From Mactra quadrangularis (Eukaryota > Mollusca > Bivalvia > Venerida > Mactridae), in assembly GCA_025267735.1 (NCBI GenBank), contig CM046307.1:8066258-8130257 (forward strand): a stretch of DNA of 64,000 nucleotides, given 5' to 3'. Positions 1-11,969 of this stretch are shown piece by piece; within the stretch, counting starts at the first letter, position 1, and every line of letters begins with the position of its first letter. The position numbers and the translations under genes are program-made. The notes under the pieces are model-generated. The model had not been told where the DNA came from. It did not search any database and saw only the letters and a list, made by a program, of their open reading frames with translations.

Positions 1-2
1 AC

Positions 3-297
<295 letters not shown>

Positions 298-299
298 AA

Positions 300-745
300 G
301 ACCAATTTCTTCAATTGTGGGCTGAAAAATGTTCAAACAATTCAAAATTATGGTACTACAAACAGTCAGTTCAAGCCGTGAACTTTATGTTACATCAATT
401 GACATACCGAAATTTAGAACATGTCTGTCCAATTTCCGTAGCTTAGCTTACAATTTGATGATAGAACAATTGCGTCGGATAGATAGATTATATCGAACAT
501 ATTTTTATTGTGAGTCTTTAGTGGAAGATGAATTGCATTTTACTTTAGTTAGTCCTCTGTATAAAGATATAAGGTCTACATGTATAAATGAAAATTTTTG
601 GAAATCTTCAACATTTGATGACTTTATTCATTTGATGTCTAGTAAAAGTATAATTGAACTTCGTAAGCAAGTCATATATTTATACCATGCTTTCAAAATT
701 AGAAATGAATTTATTGAACATTTTGATAATTAAATTATATATTAA
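300..745 (+). pseudogene. LINE ORF2 C-terminal fragment
   Basis: The open frame at 329-733 (134 codons) carries the arrangement found at the C-terminus of several non-LTR retrotransposon ORF2 proteins: a CRTYFYCES-like start of a Cys/His knuckle (here RTYFYCES), then VEDELHF and a P-L-Y-K-D block followed by helices rich in I, L and K. The second half of the knuckle has lost a Cys (TLVSPLY where a Cys would be expected before P). There is no reverse transcriptase upstream, so this is a 5'-truncated 3' end lying directly behind the piggyBac remnant. Confidence 0.5.
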
Positions 746-790
746 ATGTTTATATTCATCAACACAGCTTCACATATATATGAAACCCAA

Positions 791-1197
791 ATGAGTCAAA
801 TAAGCAAATGGTGATGGAGAAATGTAGAGAAGAAGGAATTGATTACGAGGTGAGAAGTTCTTTTTTATTTGATTGATTTTCGGCACTTTCATAATTTCGT
901 TTATTTTGAATGATGAACACCATGATTTAATCTTTATAATTCCATTATCATTTACAGTACAGTATTATTTCAATCATCACTGTTCTGAAATAATAGATTA
1001 AACCAAAAGTTCCTTTTGAAAAGGTTTATAGGGTGACATGCTACTTTAACCTCAAACATAACTTTATTTGCATACTTTGCGTGACTCATGTTTTTTATTG
1101 ACAGATGAGGGATCATACTTTCCTATTCAAGACGGAAAAGGAACAGGAAGTATTCAGGAGCTGGTGTGAAAAAGAGGGAATTAAACTCACGCTCTAA
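791..1197 (+). CDS. Candidate two-exon 3' end of an unrecognised gene
   Basis: Two short stretches join across good splice sites: 791-849 ends GATTACGAG|gtgaga and 1105-1197 begins ttgacag|ATGAGG. Joined in phase 0 they read ...EKCREEGIDYE and MRDHTFLFKTEKEQ..., ending WCEKEGIKLTL with a TAA at 1195-1197. The composition is charged, soluble and non-repetitive, unlike the AT-rich flanks. I do not recognise the family. No upstream exon is visible because the piggyBac and LINE remnants occupy 1-745. It could be the last exons of a host gene that starts left of the window, or a piece of a transposon protein. Confidence 0.3.
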
Positions 1198-2840
1198 TGT
1201 AAGTGCGAGTTAACTTCCATGATCAATGCAAACTTTTAACTTGTTAACTACCCCTTTCTCATTCAATTATTTTCTAACAAGAAATTTGTTTCGTGCTGTG
1301 ACATTTTTTCAAATTAACCCCTGAAATTCGACGCCTCCTTTCTGGTTGGTGCTTTGTGATTTTTATAAATGAATATTACTGGAAAATCTTATGCATAAAT
1401 CAATTAGGAAAGAAAACCTGCAAATAATAGATTTTTTCTGTGGAAAAACGATACTTGTCTAAACTTATCTTATAAAGCAACCTTTTTTCTGGTATATTAC
1501 ATTTAGAAAAAAATATGATTATACTCTCCGACAAAATTTCAATAGCCGATATGTAATCAAATTATGACAACATACTTTTTACACGCTAATTTATATTTAA
1601 GGAAAACCGGAAACTGGAAATTTCTCTTTTTTACAATAATCTGAATTTATGATAATTGAATGAAGTTCAAACATAATAACAGTTAAAGAAAGTATTTCTG
1701 TTTACCTTTGAAAAATAACCGTTGAAAATACTACTTTAATTGCAATAAAATTCGAGATTGAATTCAAATTTCTTCGTAATTAGATTATTTATATGCCAAA
1801 TCATTTTAGTGAAATCTGGATATATACGTACTCGTATATTATTATATTTCCGTAAATGCAACCATTTGGTATGAATTCTTACAGTGTTTGATAAAAAAAG
1901 AAAAACAAAACAAAAACAAAAAAACAGTGTTTGATAAAAATATTTAACATCGTTTACTTTAGCATTAAAAACGATCAGTTTGTAATGAAATAAATGAACA
2001 ATTTTACGGAAGTTATAAGATATTTGTACATAATCAAACACCCTTAACACAAAAATGATTAACAAATTAAAACGGTCAATCTTGACCTGCTACAGTTTTC
2101 GAAATCCATTAAATTTTAAAATATAAAGGACAGTTTGTACGTTGCATGACATTGATTCGTTCGCTTAAATTGTTTTTTCTTTGAAATTAAAAGCGTTTCC
2201 TTAATATAATTGATTACATAGACTACAGTTTGGTCTGCTGCATTTAAATACTGTACTTTTTTAAAATTTCTTCCGTAAACTTTGCTCTTGTTAATATTTT
2301 CTTTAAATTAGGTGTTAGTCTTTTACTTTTGATAAATGTTGTATTTTTCAAAAATGGTATTCATTGTTGTATCTGTTGTTAAGTACTTCATATTGCTCTT
2401 TAAAATGCCTAACATTTCTTTGTTATTTGGATTGAATGTTGAAATATATGGAATAATTTCTTTATCGGGTTTAGGCAACCTATTTTGTTGTTTTCTCTGA
2501 ATATTATCAATGCCTAATGTATAAAACTACATCTACTGATTGGGTTTTTGTATACAATTTGTTTGCTTTTTTTTATACATAATCTATGTACATGTATTTG
2601 ATTGTATATATATGTGTATGGGCCGGTGGTCTTGTAACACATTAAAAATAAAATTTCTATAGTTAATTATAAACTGAATGAACCAAAAATTTTATAAATA
2701 ACATTTAATACATGTATAAAATATTTTATATCAGAAAGTGCGTCCTTTGTTTTAGTATATTTACGTTTATATACGTACTTGAATACATATATATTATTAA
2801 GTTACTTGGAAATTTCAGATGAAACGTTAAGCTACGATGT
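1198..2840. other. AT-rich non-coding stretch
   Basis: I see no coding signal and no clear repeat ends here. The minus-strand frame at 1736-2065 is a Phe/Tyr-rich reading of AT-rich DNA. A short motif (acagtgtttgataaaaa) occurs twice near 1883 and 1925, separated by an A/C-rich stretch. Confidence 0.5.
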
Positions 2841-2842
2841 TA

Positions 2843-3850
2843 CGTCGCAAAAAGAAAGTCAGGAAAACTGATGAGTAAAAACCTGTACCTGGGACTTCAT
2901 CAGAGGAAATACAAGCTGAAAACATTTTGGAGAGTTCAGCTGATGATTTATCATCGTCTGATAATGACATTTCAAGTAGTGATGATACGTCTAGAGACTC
3001 ATCGTCAGAGGATGACATACATGCTATTTTTAATTATGCTCTGGCGCAAACAAAAGGAAATGTTGATCAGTGCACGAAACAAATCAACCAAATCGTGCCA
3101 CATACCTTTTGTGGTGACTGGTGTAGCTACAAGATAAACCCAGAAGAATACAAACATCAAACTTTGACCAAAGACCTGTCTAGTGATGATTTGCGATCTG
3201 ATCTTTTAGCGATTTTTAATGTATTCAGTCAGAACTCGGAGAAGATTGCACCTGGCGGTTCAACCAAGGATGTTGAGTCCTTCAACAACATGATTGCAAC
3301 AAAAGCTCCAAAAAGATGCCATTTTTCGTCTACAGGGAATTTGAAGTCTCGTGTGGGTTGTGCAGTCGCCCAAAAAAAACTGAGGTAATACGTACATTAG
3401 TGTTAAAAACAAAAAAGTGGGTTTATCACCTGAAAGAGTCTACATCTTTTGAACAGAAAAAGCTGAACGTATACATACTGCCTACAAAACAAATATCACC
3501 TGCAGCTTCTAAAGTCACTGGACTTACGTCACAAGGTGGTGTGTTATTTTTGAATGGGTCACCAGTTGCAGCAATACCACTGAAAGATGCACTTCAGGAA
3601 TTTATAACTTGGCTGAAAGAAATTGGTGATGTGGTTTTGGTAGGACATAACTTCAAGGTATTTGATTTCCCAAGGTTGGTTCGGGAATGAAGAAAGTTGG
3701 TCTTGAGAAAGAGTTCACCGAAGTGTGCAAAGGAGGCATCGACACGCTGCCAATATTTCGACAGCTCTCCCCTAAAGCAGAAAAGCACACACAAGAATTT
3801 CTGATTGAACACATTCTGGACTTAAAATACAGTGCCCACAATGCCCTGGA
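2843..3850 (+). pseudogene. Mutator-like transposase C-term fused to DEDDh exonuclease, broken
   Basis: Three overlapping frames give one degraded protein. The frame 2927-3388 has an acidic Ser/Asp-rich leader, then NQIVPHTFCGDW, YKINPEEYKHQ, GGSTKDVESFNN, IATKAPKRCHF and CAVAQK. I associate this motif order with mobile Mutator-like proteins of invertebrates. A stop and frameshift at about 3375-3390 (an A8 run) interrupt it. The next frame, to 3690, holds LNVYILPTKQISPAASKVTGLT and VVLVGHNFKVFDFPRLV, and the frame from 3687 holds KYSAHNALE. These match the middle and last motifs of a DEDDh 3'-5' exonuclease. The first acidic motif is not visible. At least two frame breaks make it a pseudogene. 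No terminal repeats were found. Confidence 0.5.
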
Positions 3851-4019
3851 AAAGTTATTCAGGCATACAAATCCTTCAACCGACATTGTGATAAAACACA
3901 GCTTTTCCATAATAATATATCCTAAATACACAAACATACATGCCTTGAATAGTTTGAAACTTTCGCACATAAATCTTATGCCTGGTATCGAAAATAAAAT
4001 GTTCATTTCATGTTAGAAT

Positions 4020-5696
4020 GTTTTTTTCTTTTATGTACTGATTAATTTCTGGAATGTACAAAGTATTTCTGTTTTATCATTATTATGGTATGTTCACGTA
4101 AGTATAATCATTTTCCATAATAGTGATTGAAAAAATAAACCACCTACCTACCCACCTAAAAATGTGGGTAGGGTAACTTCAAACAAAGAATTTATAAGTT
4201 CTCCTTAGGCAACTTCCATCAAGGAAACATTGGAAGTGAAGGGACTGGGAACCAATGTACAGCAATAGCTCTTCTGGTATGTTTGTCTGTCTAAATAGCC
4301 CTCTCTTTAATAAAGGATGCCTCATGACATCGATTAATTAGTGTTAAATGTGAGTGTTTTATGGTATTATCTTAGTGCGTTAACGCATTTCAATGCCGAA
4401 GTAATGATGAAAAGACAAAATTGAATCGGAGAATTGGAATTTGTGTATATGATTAAGAGATGTCCATGAACTGTTCTATGGTGTAGTTGGACATGAAGGG
4501 ATTAGAGCTGCTCTGAGTATTGATATTAATACAGCAGTGTATTCAGTATTTAATGCAGTACTTTTTACATCAGGAGAACAAACCACTGCTTTCATACAGC
4601 TTAATAATATTTACTATGTAAGTGTATTTGATTCACATGCTAGAAATCAAAATGGTTTTCCTGACGGTCATGGAGCTGCAGTGTTTTAAAAGTTTTACAC
4701 TATATTTCAAATCCTGCAATATATTTTTATTCATTATACTGCAAAAGCTTTCAACTTGTCTCAAATTTTTCTCGAGTAATTTAATTCATATCAACAAAAC
4801 TCATGTTTAATTTAAAAGTGAAATAATTTAATGCTATGCTATCTAAAGCTTATCGAAAAGGACAACCAACTTCGGTATGAAGCCTTAGGGATTATGGTAG
4901 GATGAAATCATACTATCCACCATCTGTAAAGATGGGATTCATCTGTCTAACATTACAGAAACTATTCAGGAATATGCGTGCTTCCATTATGCCACTGTAA
5001 GAAGATTTAATTGATAATTATGTTATAATTTGACAATAACTGATTTGGCAGTAGTTTGACATGTTTATGTAGCACATAATTTCCTTCCAGGAAGACGGGT
5101 ACATATAAATATTATTGTTACCAGATTATTGTTCAATTGTGAGACCGCATAAGAATTACACATGATAATTACTCTTTTCTATAATAGAGTGTTCAGTCCT
5201 GTGACTCGATAGTGGACAAATCGATGACGCGGTAGTAATTCCCGTCTAGCGGTACGTCGATTGGCAAAATGCAGGTTAACCCTGTGCGGAAAATCCAAAT
5301 TTCCGATGACGTAATACGCTCTTAACACAATTTTCAACCAATCAAAATTAAGGTCAAAGAATTCCTAAACACGCCGGAGTTTTTGTAGCCTAAAAGTCGG
5401 TTATTTTCATCAATTCGTTAGTTTTTTTCATACGTACTAAAAGAGTTGATTGAACAGCGCTGCATTTATTGCAGAGATTGTGAGTCACATGGTTCAAGTG
5501 GTGCCTTGTTTTTAAGTTAAACGTCATTTTTGTTTTAGTTTTTTTAACTTTCACGGTAAGTCTAAATGAATCTAATTAGTTTTATCTGGCACATGACATC
5601 TGAGCACAAAGTGTTCAAGATGAGCTACAGTTGCATGTCAAATGGCTAACATGAGTAATAGCATCTGTGCAAGTTGTTCATGGTTCTTACTGGTAG
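4020..5696. other. Non-coding stretch without recognised genes
   Basis: The stretch is AT-rich with no convincing coding frame. The part at 5205-5345 is less AT-rich and has several CpGs. The short frame at 4622-4810 looks like chance. Confidence 0.4.
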
Positions 5697-5848
5697 GAGT
5701 CACACTGGTATAAAGCAGTGTACCAATGATAGGATATACATTTTGGGATTAAGAGGTCCCAGGGTCCAACCCCAATAGACACTGCTAATTTCTTGAACAA
5801 GAAGTTTACCTTCAAATGTTCCACTCCACCCAGGTGTAAACTGGGTAC
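5697..5848 (+). repeat. tRNA-like SINE, family D, copy 1
   Basis: This shares its length and order with 7263-7440: GATAGGATATACA, then a B-box-like GGTCCAACCCCAATAGA, CACTGCT, and a tail GTTCCACTCCACCC..GGTGTAAAC. The B-box-like stretch suggests tRNA ancestry. Confidence 0.5.
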
Positions 5849-7133
5849 AACAAGTAAATCTGTGAGCTAATGCTCACTAGTGATACATCTACATCTACAT
5901 TAATACATTGAGCTGTCACAGATTGACATTTCTTCAATGGTGCGCAAGAAAAAAGTTGGAAAGGATAGTGAAAGAGAGAAAATAGACCCACACAGATGAA
6001 TGTACTATGCAATGCTATAGAAAAAGGAAGAAATAATAGAAAAGATGCTCCAATCACGTTTCGTCCATCAGGGTGAGACCAATTCATTGGGGCTCAAGGC
6101 CCACTGACACAGCTCTCCCCCTTCATTTGGATGTACTTAGTGATTGGAAGGAAAAACCCCATTTAGAAGGTTAGGTCCTTTAGCCCCTCCTTAAAGGATA
6201 CCAAGGTAGGGGCCTCAGACACAGCGGCTGGGAGTCTGTTCCAAACTGGGATGGTCCGTGGAAAGAAGCTGAAGCGGTAGAAATCTGTTGATGTAGAGTA
6301 GTGTTGGTATTTCAAACAGTGTGATGCTCTAGTTCTACTGGGTACGGGAGTCAGATAGAGAGAGCTGTCAGTGTCGATAAGACCATGGATTATCTTGTAC
6401 AGGACTGTGAGTTGGATTTTGATGCGTCTGGATTCAAGACTCTCCCAGCCAAGATGGCTTAGCATGTTTGAGACGCTGCTTGTATCATGATATCGATTTG
6501 TGACGAATCTTGCAGCTCTTCTTTGGATCATTTCCACCTGGTGTTTCAAGTCCTGTTGATGAGGTGACACTGTTCGTTTGTACGGAGCACCGTCAAGTTA
6601 CTTAAAAGTTCTAAAAATTCCCTCCCTCCCTCTCTTGTAATCATGTTGATGAGTTATTCTTATTTATTCAATTTATTTGTCATAGTTGTAATTGTTTAAT
6701 TTGTTATGTTTCTTGTATTTAGCCCTCTGTAGTGGGCCTTTAATTATATGGTGCTCCAATTTTTATACCAGGTGCACAGAACAACTTTTGTTTGAAAATA
6801 TTTGGTATTTGTCAATTTCAATTATTGTTTAAAATTTTGATAATACTAAATTTACATGTTCAATCCTGGTTAGAATTATTATGACCCCCTCAAAAATCTA
6901 AAACTATGCGACAAACAGGAAGTAGATGAGCAAGAAGCATGAAATCGCTTTACACCACATGGGACTATGGGATGAAGCAATATGCAAAGTATTAGGCTGC
7001 TACATGTTATAGTTGCTGAGAAAACTGCGACGGAAATTTTGTAACGGACGGACGGACGGCCAGACGGACGGACGCACGCACGCATGGACAAGGGTAAAAC
7101 AGTATACCCCCCTCTTCTTCGAAGCGGGGGTAT
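5849..7133. mobile_element. MITE family M1, split by a LINE fragment
   Basis: The left end (5849-5886) has ACAAGTAAATCTGTGAGC and the hairpin GTGAGCTAATGCTCAC, ending at GTGATAC. The element resumes at about 6882 with CCCCCTCAAAAATCTAAAA and runs to GCGGGGGTATAAT near 7133. Comparison with the intact copies at 18478-18741 and 35349-35612 shows that these two parts belong together. The ends contain inverted TACCCCCGC/GCGGGGGTA. The interior has a run of ACGG units (7045-7085). Confidence 0.65.
5887..6880 (-). mobile_element. 5'-truncated LINE inside the M1 copy
   Basis: On the minus strand 6570-6163 reads the ORF2 C-terminus of a Jockey/CR1-like LINE. It has IQRRAARFVTNRY, LGWESLESRR, LYKIIHGL, RTIPVWNRLP and a closing FKEGL plus stop. 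The 3' UTR continues down to about 5887 and ends in an ATGTAG-type repeat (5887-5900). Nothing of the reverse transcriptase core remains. The part at 6571-6880 may belong to a second LINE 3' end on the plus strand (stop-rich, then TTAATTTGTTATGTTTCTTG). Confidence 0.65.
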
Positions 7134-7262
7134 AATAAATGGGTGATGTACTGCCTTATACAAAGTTAAATGATCAGTGATTATTGTACAAAATTGCTCA
7201 TATATGTGCATGTATGCTAGCTTAAGACTTAGGTCTTAGGTGAGCAGGTGAGCTTCCAGTTT

Positions 7263-7440
7263 GGTTTGAATCACACTAGTATACGGATGTAGAAGCAGTG
7301 GTCCAATGATAGGATATACACTTAGGGATGGAAAGATTCCGGGTTCATACCCCAATAGAGGCACTGCTTATTTTTTCGAACAATAAATTTACTTACAATT
7401 GATTTACTCCACCCCGGTGTAAACGAGTACAATAATTGTT
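7263..7440 (+). repeat. tRNA-like SINE, family D, copy 2
   Basis: Second copy of the 5697 family. It has CCAATGATAGGATATACAC, a B-box-like GGTTCATACCCCAATAGA, CACTGCTTATTTTTTCGAA and the tail GATTTACTCCACCCCGGTG. Confidence 0.5.
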
Positions 7441-7749
7441 TAATTGTTTGATGTACTGTCTTAATGAGGGTTCAATGATCAGTGATTATTGTTTGATTTA
7501 TTGATTTTAAAACCTACTTTAACTTTAAAAAAGGAGTGAACATTTTTATAATGATTGATACTGGTCAGACATTGCAATCGGTCCAATGTTTATTTATGTT
7601 AATATCTAATATGATTACGCAATTCGTCGCTTGCTTGCTTGCTAGCACTGGTGGACCCAGGAGGCCTGGTGAGTTGGACTGGCCATTGTTTTTTGTATAA
7701 TGCAATTAAAACATCATAATTCTATGCTCAAACCCATTCTTGGTCATAT

Positions 7750-8180
7750 ATTTTCAGCACAGAGGTAGCCATGGCTGAAGGGAGTGAAGAATATCAATTG
7801 AAGAAATGATAAAAATTCATAAGGAATCTAATTATGATGACACTATTTATGCTAGAAAAATAATTACTCTATTCTGTTGCTAAAGTTAAAAAACTCAAAA
7901 AAGTAAAGAAACCAACTGTTTTCTTCAGTCTAGCCTAGTTCCACCTATCAGTCGTGTTGAAAAAGTAATAAATAGTGTGGAAGAAAGTAATATTGAAGTT
8001 GCAAGACAGTTAGCCAAGAAAGCACAATCTGCCATGGCTGAGAATAAACAGTTGAACAGAAAATTCGAAACTCTGCAAAATGAAACTTAAGCATGGAAAC
8101 TAAAATAGAAGGTTTGGTGTCAAGTCTAAATGGAGCAGTAGACATGCTTTCTATCATGGTATTGAAAACGTACTCGATGT
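7750..8180 (+). pseudogene. Degraded coding remnant, coiled-coil-like, unidentified
   Basis: With one frame followed across several stops, 7926-8150 reads ISRVEKVINSVEES, EVARQLAKKAQSAMAENK and LNRKFETLQNE. This is a helix-forming, possibly coiled-coil sequence. The neighbouring TEs suggest an N-terminal or gag-like mobile protein, but I do not recognise it. It is clearly not functional. Confidence 0.25.
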
Positions 8181-8804
8181 GATTTTTTTGAAATCTTCGT
8201 TTCAATCATTGTATTAGATTTCCATGATTCTCCACAATTTTCATGATACAACAAAAAAGCATACGGAACCAAAAACGAGTACAATTCTATTTTTGATGAC
8301 TCGCATTTCTAATTCATCTTACAGCCAATGATAATTATTGTTTGTAAAATTCTCAATTCTCTTTTAACAAACATTCAAAGTTGCAATTTGTGCTTGAATT
8401 TATTTCTTTCGTTCAATCTTATCGTTTCAAATCAAGATAGACATAAAATATTTACTTCAATTATCATTTTATGACTCACTTAATGCCTTATATCAATCTT
8501 AAAATGTTCCAAGGGAAAACTGCATATTTTCAAACTATTTTCTTCAGGTAGACTAAGTTTAAAACTACTGTAAATTTGCAAGCGGGCCTGTTATCTATAG
8601 TCATGTATTTTATACAAATAAGTTTATTGAGATATAGGCCACCGTTATATACATCCTGACAAACGCTTTATACTCCTGACTAAGATTGTACAGAATTGGT
8701 AGAGTTTACCATTTTCTTGTTATAATAAGTACTATGCGGTTTAATGTAATAAATATTACAATTTATTTCGTTTTGTTGCAGGCAAATGAAGTAAAAATAA
8801 CAAT

Positions 8805-9060
8805 GCTATGGTACTGGAAGGTCTTTAAAGATGTCTTGAATACCTTGATTCTAATGGAGTGACATAGTTAGATCTGATGACTGACAGAAATGTACAAAAT
8901 ACATGAGAGAGGAAAGAATAGACATCTATCGCTGGTTTGAAGTGAACATTTTTAAGTGATCTACAGGTTTTCAGATATCTGTGCAACACAATAGTCATAT
9001 TTGTCAGAAGAAGCAAAGACAAAGTAAAATTTATTTATCACTAAACTGAATCAGACAACG
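8805..9060 (+). pseudogene. Possible transposase DDE fragment (weak)
   Basis: In one frame the stretch reads LEYLDSNGVT, then a stop, then LDLMTDRNVQ and later RYLCNTIVIF. The leader, G-V and T-D-R combination resembles the second-acidic-residue region of Kolobok-like or related transposases found in molluscs. The rest is too decayed to judge. Confidence 0.2.
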
Positions 9061-9425
9061 GTAATGGGCCTTGCACCCGCCTCGGAACTGCTGTGAAGAA
9101 GAGGATAGAAAGAATAATCTGATTTCGTCGACGCATACTTCCCAAACTAAAGACGATAGGTCCACCATCTCTATTACCAGTGATAAAAGAGTATTGTAGC
9201 CTTGACCAAAGGGATGCACATAGTAAAATTGGGTAAAAGTTGCAGTCATTATAGAGTTATCGTTCAGAAAGACAGACAAACAACATCATCAGGTCTGTCT
9301 ATCTTAAAGTGAGTTGCGATACAATACGAGTTGTGATACAGTAGTCACGATATACGTTAATTGAAGTAAAAATGTATTAAAGCTTTGTACATTGTATGGC
9401 TCATAGACTTGCACTTCGTAGTAGT

Positions 9426-9790
9426 CGGGTTCTAGCTATGTTGTTTTACTTTAGCTACTTCAGTCAGTCAAGTACTCGTGAAAAGGAACTGCACAATGTA
9501 CAGGAAGGTTTGCCAAAATCCAGTTCTAAAATACGAAGAAATTCATGCTGTTGGCTGGCTTTCCTGTTATAAAGCAGTTGATGCAGTCTATCACACTATT
9601 GACCAAAGTTATTTTCACCAGAAATAAGCAGAAAATGATCCAAAATTGCAGAAACACAAGTCTAGAGAAAAAATCCAGCCATAATTGCACTAATATCTGT
9701 TTATTAGTAGACAATATAAAATATACCCCTCTGCAAATTCGACAAACAATCTTCGTTTTGACTGGTTTTAATCACCTGATGAAATCGTGA
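9426..9790 (+). repeat. Gypsy-like pol 3' segment, copy 1
   Basis: This matches 14360-14710 over its whole length at clear but imperfect identity. Shared landmarks are AGTACTCKTGAAAAGGAAC, GCAGTTGATGCAGTC, ACACAAGTCTAGAGAAA and TAGTAGACAATA. The second copy directly follows integrase-like sequence, so both are probably the same part of one retroelement family. Confidence 0.5.
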
Positions 9791-10199
9791 GGCAACTAAT
9801 AAAGATCTAAAAATCGAAGATAAAGTAATAATTCTCCTTTGGTATAGCACGTGTGACATTACTAAAAAGAATTCCAATTTATTTATCAGCGCAACAGTTA
9901 AACAAAAGATCTAACAGATCTACTCAAAAGCAAATTTGATGAGCTAGTGGAAATCAGTATAAGTAGATAGATATAGGGATTCTAGAAATACCCCCAATTT
10001 TTACAAGATAATTCAATAAACTAAAAAGTTTCAGAAATCCTGATAATATAGATGACAAGCCAATAAATAAATAAGTTAAGGCCGTGAATACCCTTATTAG
10101 ATTTTACAACTTCAAATTAAAGTATATCTCACCAAAAATACATACAAACTTCTTAATTACAAGGGGCAGAACAGAAAAAGACAATGAACAAAATATATA

Positions 10200-10995
10200 C
10201 GACCAAAGATCTTAATAGATGGCATACACCCAGGGTCAACAATTGCTAAAAAGTGGCTACTGGTCAACAGCACAATTCACAAGAAATTGTAGTGACGGTA
10301 CACAGATGGTGGTCCTGACCACAGAACAACATACCAATCGGTTGCTGCTAGCACAGAGTTTGTAGCACTGGACTTAGACCTGTTAATTGCCTGTTGCACA
10401 GCTCCTAATCAGTCATATAATAATCCTGCTCAGCGGATAAAGTCACTTTTGAATCTTGGATTGCAGAATGTCTCACTTTCACACATCACAATGGAACTTA
10501 GACATAAAATGAAAATCAAGTCAGTTAATTCTCAAAGTGTTCAGAAATAATGCAAATGAATCACTCAAAACGGCATTAACAGAGGCAATGAAAGAACCTT
10601 TAAATGGGGTAAAGGCAATATTCCCTAGATTGAACAGTAGCAATGGTGACATTCAAGTGCATGATGCCTGCAATGACAAAGAAATCAACGACTTAAAGAA
10701 TATCTTAAAGATTATTGATCCATATCTAGATTTCCATCAATCAAAATTATTGAACAATCCTAAGCTAAAGATTTACATAAGAGATATTGTGGGGCGCGTC
10801 AGTACAGCTTCCAGGAGAGAAAATGCATTTAAAAAATAAATTTAAAACACCAATATATCCCACAATTTTAAACTTTGTGATCCATTTAGACTAAGCTGGG
10901 GTATCCAAGCTGATACATCATGACAAATTGAAACCGTATCTCGACTCAAACTTGCCTCCTTGGATAGTAAAACAGCGTAAGAAGCTAACATCATA
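10200..10995 (+). pseudogene. Decayed retroelement segment with integrase C-terminal-like tail
   Basis: An open frame at 10537-10839 (100 codons: FRNNANESLKTALTEAMK, LKIYIRDIVGRVSTASRRE) is flanked by stop-rich DNA and matches nothing I recognise. Just behind it, 10899-10995 reads KLIHHDKLKPYLD and PPWIVKQRKK, the pattern seen after the integrase core of Ty3/gypsy Pol proteins (HHD-x-LKPY). It may be one pol-derived block with frameshifts, or two unrelated remnants side by side. Confidence 0.35.
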
Positions 10996-10999
10996 GTTA

Positions 11000-11968
11000 A
11001 AATTAATCTTTATTAAATGTCTGATGTCACAGCCTAGTCACAGAGCAACTTTTATGTAAAATAGACAGTTTAACCTTAAAACAGTAATTATATATTTGTT
11101 ATTCAACTTTATCTTCAGGCAGACCACAGAGCCTACAGATGTAGGTACAGTGCCAAGAGTGGAAGAAAGTGTTGAGTGGTGGCCCACATATACAGAGACT
11201 ATATAACCACTGACCGTCTACCTTATTACTGCAGTCTCTACCACTTCTGCTTTGAAAAAGAGATGAACTTAAAGCTACACTAGACAGAGTATGGTCCCTG
11301 CCAGCAAGCAGACCTTAGGACTGGTGAAGTTAAGGATATAACACCTTATCTACATAAGGCTGCAGATCCTTACTTTGTAGGCCCTAAGGATCTAATACAT
11401 CTGTCCATAGAGGAAACTTAACAAATTTTCAATTAGACACCACAAGCTTTTGAGGAAAAGGGTTGTCTACTACCAGGATGGCTGGCTACCACTACTCCAC
11501 CTTCAACTACTGCTCAAGAAACAACCCCTAAACAACAGCTTCCAGTTAATCCAGCAGCAACAATTTGTAACTTTTCCATTATGGACTTTAATGAAGATTT
11601 ATTGGACCAGATCCCAACTCCTGGACCCTCAACATCCCTACAAGACGAAGGTGTCCTACCCTCCAACACGGACAAAGTGACCCCCTGTTCCAGGGCATGG
11701 CCACATACATTCATGGAGACTCGCCATCACTGAAAACTACCATCCATGATAATTCAGCTCAAACTGATCAAGCAATGGAGGACCCAATGAATAATCTGTT
11801 AAAAAGGATAGCCTCAGCAGCTGAAGAGCAGATAAAGATACCTTTATGTTCCGAGAGGAAACTAAACGAAGTTGTCGGTGAGCTGAGGAGGTTGGAAAAG
11901 TTAACCACATCAAGCTCAAGGTTGACAGTATGTCAAAGATTAAAAAAACAAAATAAGTATTATCATCA
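11000..11968 (+). other. Low-grade coding-like stretch, unidentified
   Basis: Frames at 11450-11680 and 11697-11972 are open but short (76 and 91 codons). The second (DNSAQTDQAMEDPMNNLLKR, ELRRLEKLTTSSS) is hydrophilic and abuts the SWIM-like exon that follows. It could be the N-terminal part of that mobile gene. No domain is recognised. Confidence 0.25.
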
Positions 11969-11969
11969 T

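Noticed and set aside
2827..3018. Ser/Asp-rich minus-strand frame
   Set aside because: Shadow of the plus-strand acidic leader of the Mutator-like remnant.
6879..7211. Minus-strand 110-codon frame, also seen at 18447 and 35376
   Set aside because: It follows the M1 MITE sequence and reappears wherever that MITE does.
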